Made by a program: the position numbers and the translations under genes. This document shows positions 13,380-20,531 of a DNA stretch of 20,981 bases, piece by piece. Location of the stretch: positions 1 through 20,981 of IMG/VR virus record IMGVR_UViG_3300033145_000740; one strand, given 5' to 3'. Position 1 is the stretch's first letter, and the number at the start of each line of letters is the position of its first letter. The notes beneath the pieces were generated by a model, which saw nothing but the letters and a program-made list of their open reading frames with translations, was not told the origin of the DNA and did no database searches. The stretch is from a virus.

Positions 13380-13500
13380 GACGGTTCAGTTTAAATGTGG
13401 TTGCACGACTGAGTACCCGTGGGCATATAGAACCTGTCCCGTTCACCATAGAGACATTGTGACTCAATACAATCCCGTGGATTCGAGGCATTTGATATGA
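13276..13500 (+). CDS. Zinc-ribbon small protein overlapping the Thr tail in +1 frame
   Basis: 74 residues from a GTG at 13276, preceded 8 bp upstream by GGGGAGGA (13260-13267). The first 35 residues come from the same DNA as the Thr/Ser tail of the neck protein, read one base over, and are Arg/Gln/Pro-rich. The rest (FKCGCTTEYPWAYRTCPVHHRDIV) has a CxC-x(10)-CPVH pattern, typical of the small zinc ribbons found in phage operons. The stop overlaps the next start by ATGA. No ATG, GTG or TTG lies in frame between the tail and the first Cys, so the ribbon is reached only from this GTG, by a +1 shift from the neck gene, or by a rare start codon. The ribbon is likely real; the start is uncertain. 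Confidence 0.5.
   Translation: MRPLPRQARPRVRQRQLRQPRQHHRPQQRPLQRRRTVQFKCGCTTEYPWAYRTCPVHHRDIVTQYNPVDSRHLI
13281..13376 (+). repeat. Thr/Ser tail of the neck protein
   Basis: 96 bp coding for 32 residues: Thr runs of 5, 3, 10 and 7 separated by one to three Ser and closing with Pro. The +1 frame across it is open and used by the putative zinc-ribbon gene. Confidence 0.88.
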
Positions 13501-14060
13501 TGATACCAGTGATCAAGTTTTATGATTTGGATTATAGAAGGCACAGATCAGCCTTAAAGAGAATCCTTCGGGTATCTGGTATCAGGATGAATAGGATCCA
13601 ACAAAAAATGGCTATCGATTATAAACATTTGGTTACTCGTAATATAATGACCCAAAAATTCGCAGGGGGATATGCTCCCTACAACACACGATACCAAAAA
13701 TGGAAAGAACAATTTGCAGCTACTACTGGTTATCATGTTCTTAAAGGGGATGCTGTTAAAGCAATTACTGTTACGAAGGTAAGAGTGTATAAATGGAAGA
13801 GTATTTGGTTTAGTGGTATTCCCTCAGGAGTAAAAGATACTGGAGGCAAATCATGGTTATACCCATTAGGTAGTTCAAAGGGCAAACGAAAGAGCATTGC
13901 CATGTATATGTATGTTAGTGAGTATGGTGGTAATTATGGTCGTGGGGGGAAGCATCCTAAGAGACCTGTGTTTGGGCCTTCAATGATTGAATATTCAAGA
14001 AGGGGACAGAAAAAAAGAGGTGCTGAATATCTTAAAAACGTACAAGGAGCTTGGAAATGA
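13497..14060 (+). CDS. Tail completion protein, gpZ / HK97 gp10-like
   Basis: 187 residues; ATGA overlap with the zinc-ribbon ORF, GAGG 8 bp upstream. Very basic. Features of the neck/tail-completion family are a helical N-terminus, the stretch PYNTRYQKWKEQFAATTGYHVLKGDAVKAIT (a Y..W....G...L..tG.l..si pattern as in Mu gpG and lambda gpZ-like proteins), then YVSEYGGNYGRGGKHPKRPVFGPSMIEY, whose hPxRPvfGPs matches the common end of HK97 gp10-type proteins. The role would be joining the finished tail to the head. No Thr tail. Confidence 0.6.
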   Translation: MMIPVIKFYDLDYRRHRSALKRILRVSGIRMNRIQQKMAIDYKHLVTRNIMTQKFAGGYAPYNTRYQKWKEQFAATTGYHVLKGDAVKAITVTKVRVYKWKSIWFSGIPSGVKDTGGKSWLYPLGSSKGKRKSIAMYMYVSEYGGNYGRGGKHPKRPVFGPSMIEYSRRGQKKRGAEYLKNVQGAWK

Positions 14061-14272
14061 AAGTCTTAGGTATAGAACCGAGAGATGTTTATTTGATTTT
14101 TGAAATGAGCCACGCTCAAATAGAGCTTACCCTCGACTTTCTTGATAAATGTACTATAGAGTATGATAGTGAGCAGGAACCGAAGCTTGCTGAAGCGGTT
14201 TCCTACGTTAAAAATGATTTCTTTACAGTTTTGAATCAAGTTTCTGAAGATATGAAGCAAGGGGGCAAATAA
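14057..14272 (+). CDS. Small acidic helical protein, unknown
   Basis: 71 residues. The ATG at 14057 overlaps the preceding stop (ATGA) and lies 7 bp after AAGGAG; an in-frame TTG at 14051 would add two residues and is less likely. Acidic and mostly helical (EMSHAQIELTLDFLDKCTIEYDSEQEPKLAEAVSYVKNDFFTVLNQVSEDM). Such short genes between gpZ and gpU homologues are common, often with unknown role. It could be a chaperone for the basic neighbour. The stop overlaps the next start (TAATG). Confidence 0.6.
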   Translation: MKVLGIEPRDVYLIFEMSHAQIELTLDFLDKCTIEYDSEQEPKLAEAVSYVKNDFFTVLNQVSEDMKQGGK

Positions 14273-14742
14273 TGGCTTTAGATAATACTGCCAGACTTGC
14301 CAATTTCAGAGATAGTATCAAGAAGTACTTTGTGGATAATCTAAAGATTACGGAGAAGGTGCCTTTAACTTTTGATAAAGGACTATCCAAACCAGACATA
14401 AAGAATAGAAGTGTAGCAAGGTGGGTAGCAATCAATTGGGGACCTGTTAATTTTGGTATGATGTCGGAGGCTATGATTGATGTTAGTTGCTGTACAAGGA
14501 AAGATAATGAGGGATTTAAACTTGCTCAATTACATGATCTGGTAATGGGATATTTGGCAGATTCTTCTGGTTCAGATGGAGCGAGGAGGATTCCTTTTTA
14601 TCGAAGTCATAAAACTGAAACTTGGACAAACATAGGTGGTATTGTTATTCAGAATATAATACCATCAGCATCTTTGGAAGCGGCTGATGAAACTAAATTT
14701 ATAACTTTAACTTGTATATTGAGGTTTGCGAGCAAACTATGA
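14272..14742 (+). CDS. Tail terminator protein, gpU-like
   Basis: 156 residues; AAGGGGGC upstream, TAATG coupling. Tail terminators cap the tube when it reaches the length set by the tape measure. Seen are an N-terminal helix (LANFRDSIKKYFVDNLKI), the alternation VARWVAINWGPVNFGMMSEAMIDVSCCTRKDNEGFKLAQLHDLVMGYL (strand, strand with sxxxxV.c.tR.d..g, then long helix), and a final strand ETKFITLTCILRFAS. This is the alpha/beta layout of gpU-like proteins that form hexameric rings. Position right before the tail tube gene agrees. Confidence 0.6.
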   Translation: MALDNTARLANFRDSIKKYFVDNLKITEKVPLTFDKGLSKPDIKNRSVARWVAINWGPVNFGMMSEAMIDVSCCTRKDNEGFKLAQLHDLVMGYLADSSGSDGARRIPFYRSHKTETWTNIGGIVIQNIIPSASLEAADETKFITLTCILRFASKL

Positions 14743-14999
14743 AAAGAGGTAAGCTATATTGGTGTGAGAAATGCAGGAGGCCTTTATTGGAACGTTTGCC
14801 TAATGGTTTGTGGAGATTCAAATTTGGTCGAAAGAATAAGAGGGATACTGAAGGAAAAGAGGTTACGGATTGGGCTGTGGATATGTATGTACATGGCTCA
14901 GTAAAAATACGGTGTTTTAGAAATGGATGTTTACATTGGAACATTTTCAATTTCTTTCCACCGGCAGAAGGAACTAAATCATTATTAGAAGGGAGGTGA
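14739..14999 (+). CDS. Four-cysteine zinc-ribbon protein
   Basis: 86 residues from ATG 14739, overlapping the tail terminator stop by ATGA. An upstream in-frame TTG at 14712 would add nine residues but overlaps the previous gene more. Two knuckles are visible: C9-x2-C12 (YWCEKC) and C59-x4-C64 (RCFRNGC). A Trp/Lys-rich loop between them could wrap a zinc ion. It recalls short zinc-finger proteins such as Mu Com, which controls translation of a downstream gene, but no specific link is visible. Precedes the highly expressed tail tube gene by 4 bp. Confidence 0.65.
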   Translation: MKRGKLYWCEKCRRPLLERLPNGLWRFKFGRKNKRDTEGKEVTDWAVDMYVHGSVKIRCFRNGCLHWNIFNFFPPAEGTKSLLEGR

Positions 15000-15003
15000 A
15001 ACT

Positions 15004-15687
15004 ATGTCAAGAACAGGACCTTTAACTAAGGATACTACCACAGTAGCATTGGGACTTGCCCAGATCAGAATCGGACTTGCTTCAACGTACATCGGACAGA
15101 GAAGGCCCATCCTTACCGCTGCCAACTCGGTCGGTGCTCTGGCTGATACTAAGGTTGTTGGTAATGTTGATTTCTTCAAATTGGAATCAGGGTTCCCTTT
15201 ACAGGAAGATGCTATCTTCCCTTTGAGGGAGGCGATTGCTCTGGAGTTGTCTTTTAAAGAGATCACTCCAGCTAATGTGGCTTTGGCTCGGGGACTTAAT
15301 CCAGCGGATTATCCCAATGTCCATACAGGGGAAATCCCCTTAGGTACTATGGCCACTCCAACATTCCTGCGTTTGGAAGCGATTTACACATATCCTGATG
15401 GAGTTAATACGATGAAGATCGTCTTCCCCAGGATGCAGGTTGCAGCCAGTCTGGAAATGGATTTCCAAATGGAAGATGTTTTAGCTGTGCCCATTGTGTG
15501 TGAATCTAAAAGGGCGGACGGCGCTATCTCTGGTGGTCATGCTATCTGGAATGGTGCTCCGTTGGGTCTCATTCTTTGGGATGATGCCACACAGACCACC
15601 ACGACCACCACGACCACAACGACCACAACGACCACAACGACCACAACGAGTTCAACCACAAGCTCGACCACGACCACAGCGCCATAA
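15004..15687 (+). CDS. Major tail tube protein with Thr/Ser tail
   Basis: 227 residues; a strong GGGAGGTGAA site lies just before ATG 15004. Tube proteins stack as hexamers around the tape measure. Residues 1-195 show a beta-rich fold with the stretch VGNVDFFKLESGFPLQEDAIFPLREAIALELSFKEITPANVALARG, a pattern typical of tail tube proteins in which the beta hairpin loop is followed by a helix. TFLRLEAIYTYPDGVNTMKIVFPRMQVAASLEMDFQMEDVLAVPIVCES supplies the closing strands. Gene order (after terminator, before chaperone and tape measure) agrees. It ends in 30 residues of Thr/Ser closing with AP, which would project from each subunit along the tail if outward facing. Confidence 0.78.
   Translation: MSRTGPLTKDTTTVALGLAQIRIGLASTYIGQRRPILTAANSVGALADTKVVGNVDFFKLESGFPLQEDAIFPLREAIALELSFKEITPANVALARGLNPADYPNVHTGEIPLGTMATPTFLRLEAIYTYPDGVNTMKIVFPRMQVAASLEMDFQMEDVLAVPIVCESKRADGAISGGHAIWNGAPLGLILWDDATQTTTTTTTTTTTTTTTTTTSSTTSSTTTTAP
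15595..15684 (+). repeat. Thr/Ser tail of the tail tube protein
   Basis: 90 bp coding for 30 residues: 18 Thr, then SSTTSSTTTTAP. Positions 15638-15677 are identical over 40 bp to 20446-20485 in the gpM-like gene. Confidence 0.9.
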
Positions 15688-15723
15688 CGGTGATGTTTAC
15701 AGCCTTTTAAAGGAGATAATAAT

Positions 15724-16221
15724 ATGTCTGATGATAAAAGACTCAATCCGCAGATTACGGAGACGGACGTTGGTGTTCGTAATCTGCGGAAAATTACAAT
15801 ATACCCATTAGCTTTAGGTGATGAGATAAAGCTCACCGAAACTCTTTCCCAAGCCATCTCCACCTATTTTGAAAGTGTGAAAACTATTGAGGGCATAAGT
15901 GACGTTGCCCTCATAGGTTTTGTTGTGGATTTAATCAAGGGAAATTTTAAGGAGATCATCGGTTTCGTTGTAGATGAGGGTATAGATGTTAGAGAACTGA
16001 TGGGAGATATCACTAACTTTCAGGTGGCGGGCATTGCTCGAATCATGTATGAAAAGAATTTTGAGGAAGCCGCAAAAAACGCAGGGGGCCTGTCCGAGAT
16101 AGTGAAGAAACTATTTCTCTCGGAGAGGCCGTTTCCACAGTCTGCGAGCGATACGGATATTCCCATACTACCTTCTACCGAACCCCTTTCAGAAGAGGAG
16201 GTATCACCCGAGGAGAGTTAG
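15724..16221 (+). CDS. Tail assembly chaperone, gpG-like
   Basis: 165 residues; AAAGGAGAT upstream of ATG 15724. Lies between tail tube and tape measure, the invariable place of tail assembly chaperones. It has the expected make-up: an N-terminal strand region (RKITIYPLALGDEIKLTETLSQAISTYF), a helical middle (ALIGFVVDLIKGNFKEIIGFVVDEGIDVRELMGD), and a disordered acidic end (STEPLSEEEVSPEES). It coats the tape measure before tube polymerisation and is not in the virion. Codons 118-119 (AAA AAC) form a slippery site that can divert ribosomes into the -1 frame (next entries). Confidence 0.78.
   Translation: MSDDKRLNPQITETDVGVRNLRKITIYPLALGDEIKLTETLSQAISTYFESVKTIEGISDVALIGFVVDLIKGNFKEIIGFVVDEGIDVRELMGDITNFQVAGIARIMYEKNFEEAAKNAGGLSEIVKKLFLSERPFPQSASDTDIPILPSTEPLSEEEVSPEES
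16074..16080 (+). promoter_or_regulatory. Programmed -1 frameshift site A AAA AAC
   Basis: In the chaperone frame the bases read gcA AAA AAC, a canonical X XXY YYZ heptamer. The -1 frame has a TGA at 16062-16064 and is then open from 16065 to 16457, so any shift must occur after 16064 and before the chaperone stop at 16221. This heptamer is the best slippery site in that interval. A weaker A GGG GGC follows at 16083-16089. Confidence 0.8.
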
Positions 16222-16457
16222 AGGTTCTATACAAGCATACCCAACAGAGAATGTTGGAGCGCCTGAAGTTTCAAGCAAGAGTGCAAGGTGCAGAGATTGA
16301 GGATGATGATTCTCCGAAAGGGAAGAAAGAGGAGTCGGTGGGAAGTGTTATGTTATTTAAAGACCCTAAAGAGTATGAACATCTCTCTAAGGGGGAAAAG
16401 AAAGAACTGACAGAGAAAATGAAAGGTTTACATCGACAAAACGTAAAGATAGGATAA
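16080..16457 (+). CDS. -1 frame extension of the chaperone (gpGT-like fusion)
   Basis: Read in the -1 frame after the slippery site, this adds about 125 residues to the first 119 of the chaperone, giving a product near 244 residues. The extension looks like real protein: ETISLGEAVSTVCERYGYS, then FRRGGITRGELEVLYKHTQQRM, then a charged helical end (KDPKEYEHLSKGEKKELTEKMKGLHRQNVKIG). The stop lies 1 bp before the tape measure ATG. In lambda and many other siphophages such a fusion is made at a few percent and links tape measure to tail tube. There is no ribosome site at the ATG at 16251, so independent translation is unlikely. Confidence 0.8.
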   Translation, partial: RRGPVRDSEETISLGEAVSTVCERYGYSHTTFYRTPFRRGGITRGELEVLYKHTQQRMLERLKFQARVQGAEIEDDDSPKGKKEESVGSVMLFKDPKEYEHLSKGEKKELTEKMKGLHRQNVKIG

Positions 16458-16458
16458 A

Positions 16459-19400
16459 ATGTCACAACAAACACTTTCATTAGGTACTATATTTACAGGT
16501 CGTGTTGATGCCAAGTTTAGAGTGGCTGTCGCCAGTTTAGATAGGTCGTTAGTTGCTCTGAACACTTTGATGGGCAAGACGACCAAAGCCACAACGGCGG
16601 CGGCTGCGGCATCTACCCGAGTGGGAACAGCACAAACGAAAGCGGCTGCAGGAGCTAAGAAGCACACGAAAGCCTTGCACCCAATGAACAAACAGATTGC
16701 TAAAGTTCATGGGGCAATGGAACGCTTCAAAGCGGCTCTTAAAGTGACTGCCGCTTATGGTGCCGCTGCAACAGGAATCTTTTTGATTGTTGATGCACTT
16801 AAAGCTGGCACGATGGAGATAATCAACTTTGATCAAGCTCTCCGAAACCTTGAAGCCATCACAAGAGCCCTCCCAGAAGAAATAGTCATCATGTCTGATA
16901 GAATGATAGAAGTGGCTAAGACAACGAAGTTCTCCACTACGGAAATAGCGGAAGGGATGGTATTGTTAGGTCAGGCTGGTTTTAGTGCGGCTGAAGGCAT
17001 CAATGCCATACAAGCAGTTGCGGACCTTGCTTCTGGTACTCTGACTGATATGAAGTCCACTGCCGATCTTGTGACAAGTGCGCTCAGGGCATTTCAATTG
17101 GATTCTATTGAGGCGGGCAGAACGGCTGATGTCTTTGCAAATGCCATCAATAAATCCAAACTAACTATGGATAAAATTCGTACCTCTTTTAATTATATAG
17201 GTGCGGCGGCTTATCAGGTGGGACTATCGATTGAGGAAACTGCTGCTACCATGATGCTCCTTGCTAATAATGGTTTGCGAGCAAGTACAATAGGTACTGG
17301 TTTTAGGCAAGTGTTGTCTCGAATGATCGCTCCCAGCAGAAAATTGAAGGAGGCTTTTAAAGATTATGGTATAGAAATTGATTCGATTAATCCTAAGACT
17401 CAGGGTTATACAGTAGCTATGGAAAACTTATCTCAGGTAATTACAGAGGCAGATGGTATTACGGTTGACATGGCAAAGACTTTCAGTTTGTTTGGTCTGC
17501 GTGGTGCTCAGGCGGCGGCTGTAATAGCAGATGGGTTTTTAAGTAATAAATTCAAAGACGCTTTAAAGAAGGTCCACGAAGTGGGATCCGCAGAGAAAAT
17601 GGCTGCTATTCAAGCAAAGGGCTTGTGGTTTCAATTTAAGAATCTGGCAGATAGAGCAGGTGCTCTTGCCATAGCCCTTGGGGAGGCGGGAGTTAAAGGT
17701 ATATTACAAGCCTTAGTTATAACTTTAAGAACAACGGTTATACTTATAACCAAACTTGTGGAGGATCCTTTATCTCAGGTTATAATAAAGTTTGGTTTAT
17801 GGACTACTGCTACATTACTATTGGTCAAAGCTTTGAGTATTCTCACTGTAATCCTACCTGTGGTTTTAAAGTTTCTTGGGGGGATAGCTCTTTCTTTATA
17901 TGCAACTCCCTGGGCAGCTATTGCTATAGCTATTACTGGAGTTGTTATTGCTTATAAACATTTTGACCAGATACTGACTAAAAACGTTGAGAAACTCAAA
18001 CAACAAATTGCCGTAATGGATGGTAATATCCATTCTTTAAAAGCATATAAAGGAGCATTGCAATCTACCTTTGATGAAATGAAAGAGGGCGATGAACTTT
18101 CTGAAAAACACCTTTCTACTTTGGAGAGATTGAAGAAAGCACATCCAGAACTTGCTGAAATGATCGACAGTACGGTAAAATCGTATGAAGGGTACAATAA
18201 AATTTTGAAGGAGGTCAATAAACAGCAAGAGGTTCAGGAGAGGGCGCGAATACTGAAACTGTTGGAGTTATTGGCCCTTGAAGCAACGTGGATTGATCGT
18301 GCGGGGAAGAAAGTCGTTGCGGCAAGGAAGAGAGCCGTTGTGGCACAGGCCAAAGTGGAAGGAGGTGCTGTTGGCCAAGGTCCAGCAACCCAGGCAAAAA
18401 TGTTAGCAAGGATGGTGACCGATGCCGAGAAAATTTTAGCAGGAGCAGAAGAAGAACGAGCCAAATCTGTGGCAAAGCTTACTACTCTCCTTTATGCCAG
18501 GGCCCAAGCCCATGAAAATGTTGTGGAATCTGGTGAACGCTGGATTACAGTAATACAAAAAATAGGTAAATTTACTGATAAAGAAATAGCCACGATCCGA
18601 TCTGTATTAATACCAGAACTTGAAAGACTCGCCAAAGCCCGAGCTAAAGCCACAGGTAAAAGGGAAGTAAAAGAAAGTATGAAGGCACAGAAAGCAAGCC
18701 TTAAATTTCAACGGAGATATTTAGAAGCAATGGCGAGGATGGAGGGAGACCAGACTGGGAAATTATTGTTGGAACATAAGGCAAGGCTTTTAAGCCATGA
18801 ACAGTCTGCCAATGAACAGATTGAATTAGCAGGTAAGAATGAGGATAAATTAAATGAAATAAGAGCCAGAAAAAGAGAGTTGGATGATCAGAGTCTTAAA
18901 TTTTATAAGAAGAAATTGTTGGATAGGACATTTGATTTTGCCAAACAAGAAGCGGATTTAGAGAAAAAACAAACAATGCTCATTCTGGAGGAGAAAAAGC
19001 AAAGGGCTGTACTTGAAGGGCAAAGCACCAAAGAAATAGATAAACTAATCCGCCAAGAGAAGATAGCCTCATTGAGAGATGCTTTAGCACAGGAGAAGGA
19101 GTATTTTAAACTTGTAACTAAATTCTCTGATAAAAGAACCATAGAGGTAATAGATGCGGAGAAGAGGTTGACAGATGCACAAAGGGCTTTAAGTGTTGCT
19201 GTTACTGCGGATTTGGTGAGGGATGCTAAAGAAAGGGAGGATGAACAGGTTCGCAGTTTGAAGGCCCAACTCAAATTGGTTACTGAGTTTTCAGATGAGT
19301 GGTTGACTATTCAAGGGGAGCTGTATGATAAGGGTAAATTATCCGCTGTTGCCTACCATGAGGCAATCAACCAAAATATGATTAGGCAGATGTCTTGGTG

Positions 19401-20022
19401 GGAACGCCTTAGGCACGGAATGGATGAGGCAAAGACAAAAGGAACTGCATTTAAGGATACTTGGATAGAAATTGGTAAATCAATATCGGGCGCAATAGCT
19501 GACAATATGACTACTTCCTTATTGGACTTTGCGAAAGGCACTAAGACTGCCAAAGATGCCTTCCAAGATTTTGCTCAGTCCACCATTGATTGGCTTTTTA
19601 AAATGATCGTAAGGCAGCAAATCTATAATGCTCTTATAGGAGCGACTACTTCGTGGATCGGCACACCAGCCCCTGTAGGTGAAACAAGACCTCATGGCAG
19701 TGTGCAGGTTCCCCATTCTGGGGGAGTGCTTGGTCAAGATGCTATCCCTAAAAGATACCATGTTGGTGGAATAGTCAGACAAAACGAAGTCCCAATCATA
19801 GCTGAAAAAGGCGAGGGTGTCTTCACAAAAGGACAGATGAAAGCAATGGGAGGCCCTCAAAATATAACTGTGAAACTTGTCAATAAATCGGATAAAGAAC
19901 TGAAGGCGACTCAAAGCGGTGCTCAATTTGATATGGGACAACTGATCTTGAATGTAGTTCTTGAAGGGACATCAAGAAACAAAGGTGGTTTTAGAGATGG
20001 TATGAAAGGAGCTTTAAGTTAA
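16459..20022 (+). CDS. Tail tape measure protein
   Basis: 1187 residues; AGGAT upstream of ATG 16459. Sets tail length and is ejected ahead of DNA. The N-terminal 100 residues are helical and Ala/Lys-rich. Residues about 115-355 form the TP901-type minor-tail core, with TTKFSTTEIAEGMVLLGQAGFSAAEGI, ALRAFQLDSIEAGRTADVFANAINKSKLTMD and ASTIGTGFRQVLSRMIAPSRKL. Residues about 440-497 are strongly hydrophobic with two or three membrane-like segments, consistent with a role in membrane passage. About 590-940 is charged coiled coil. The end (about 1065-1132) has the Gly-rich VGGIVRQNEVPIIAEKGEGVFTKGQMKAMGG motif common in tape measures. By the usual 0.15 nm per residue, the tail would be near 180 nm. 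No Thr tail. TAATG overlap with the next gene. Confidence 0.92.
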   Translation: MSQQTLSLGTIFTGRVDAKFRVAVASLDRSLVALNTLMGKTTKATTAAAAASTRVGTAQTKAAAGAKKHTKALHPMNKQIAKVHGAMERFKAALKVTAAYGAAATGIFLIVDALKAGTMEIINFDQALRNLEAITRALPEEIVIMSDRMIEVAKTTKFSTTEIAEGMVLLGQAGFSAAEGINAIQAVADLASGTLTDMKSTADLVTSALRAFQLDSIEAGRTADVFANAINKSKLTMDKIRTSFNYIGAAAYQVGLSIEETAATMMLLANNGLRASTIGTGFRQVLSRMIAPSRKLKEAFKDYGIEIDSINPKTQGYTVAMENLSQVITEADGITVDMAKTFSLFGLRGAQAAAVIADGFLSNKFKDALKKVHEVGSAEKMAAIQAKGLWFQFKNLADRAGALAIALGEAGVKGILQALVITLRTTVILITKLVEDPLSQVIIKFGLWTTATLLLVKALSILTVILPVVLKFLGGIALSLYATPWAAIAIAITGVVIAYKHFDQILTKNVEKLKQQIAVMDGNIHSLKAYKGALQSTFDEMKEGDELSEKHLSTLERLKKAHPELAEMIDSTVKSYEGYNKILKEVNKQQEVQERARILKLLELLALEATWIDRAGKKVVAARKRAVVAQAKVEGGAVGQGPATQAKMLARMVTDAEKILAGAEEERAKSVAKLTTLLYARAQAHENVVESGERWITVIQKIGKFTDKEIATIRSVLIPELERLAKARAKATGKREVKESMKAQKASLKFQRRYLEAMARMEGDQTGKLLLEHKARLLSHEQSANEQIELAGKNEDKLNEIRARKRELDDQSLKFYKKKLLDRTFDFAKQEADLEKKQTMLILEEKKQRAVLEGQSTKEIDKLIRQEKIASLRDALAQEKEYFKLVTKFSDKRTIEVIDAEKRLTDAQRALSVAVTADLVRDAKEREDEQVRSLKAQLKLVTEFSDEWLTIQGELYDKGKLSAVAYHEAINQNMIRQMSWWERLRHGMDEAKTKGTAFKDTWIEIGKSISGAIADNMTTSLLDFAKGTKTAKDAFQDFAQSTIDWLFKMIVRQQIYNALIGATTSWIGTPAPVGETRPHGSVQVPHSGGVLGQDAIPKRYHVGGIVRQNEVPIIAEKGEGVFTKGQMKAMGGPQNITVKLVNKSDKELKATQSGAQFDMGQLILNVVLEGTSRNKGGFRDGMKGALS

Positions 20023-20531
20023 TGGCTACTTTTCCATTAGTGAGTAATAATTCAAAAACATCTGATTGGGAGGTATTTAAAGAGGTCAGAGCAAAACCTC
20101 AGATCAGAACTCCCTTTGAGGGTGGTGCGGTTCAGTCAAGGGCAAGAGTAACCACTGCCCGTTGGAAGTTTCAAGTGGGTTTTATCAAAATGACTACTGC
20201 TAATTATAATACGTTGGTTGCTTTCTTTGATACTAATCAGGGAAGTACTTTTACATTTGTTCATCCTATTAAGGGAACTTCTCATACTGTTAGGTTCTCT
20301 GAAGATGAATTACCGGAAGCAGATCCTGTAGGTACGGGAGACGATGCTCGGTGGAACATTGAAGGCATCAATTTGGAGGAGACGGCAGGCTCGACTGTGA
20401 CAGTGGCGACTACTACAACCAGTACCACGACCACATCGACCACATCGACCACAACGAGTTCAACCACAAGCTCGACCACGACCACTACGACCACAACGAC
20501 CACAACAACAACCACAACAACGAGCCCATAA
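20022..20531 (+). CDS. Tail tip protein, gpM-like, with Thr/Ser tail
   Basis: 169 residues; AAAGGAGC upstream of ATG 20022. Follows the tape measure as gpM does in lambda. Residues 1-128 carry the expected pattern R..TPFEGG.VQSRARVTTARWKFQVGFIKMTTANYNTLVAFFDTNQGSTFTFVHP, in which a strand, then a short helix with L..FF, then G..F.f.hP matches minor tail proteins M and related tip hub proteins. The last 40 residues are Thr/Ser ending in SP, the second longest tail in the window. TAATG coupling to the following gene. Confidence 0.7.
   Translation: MATFPLVSNNSKTSDWEVFKEVRAKPQIRTPFEGGAVQSRARVTTARWKFQVGFIKMTTANYNTLVAFFDTNQGSTFTFVHPIKGTSHTVRFSEDELPEADPVGTGDDARWNIEGINLEETAGSTVTVATTTTSTTTTSTTSTTTSSTTSSTTTTTTTTTTTTTTTTSP
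20409..20528 (+). repeat. Thr/Ser tail of the gpM-like tip protein
   Basis: 120 bp coding for 40 residues (four Thr, Ser, four Thr, mixed STT blocks, then 16 Thr and SP). Shares a 40-bp identical block (20446-20485) with the tail tube gene tail. Confidence 0.9.

Noticed and set aside
16251-16457. Separate 68-residue gene starting at ATG 16251
   Set aside because: No ribosome site. The frame is open and protein-like far upstream to 16065, which fits the -1 frameshift extension better.
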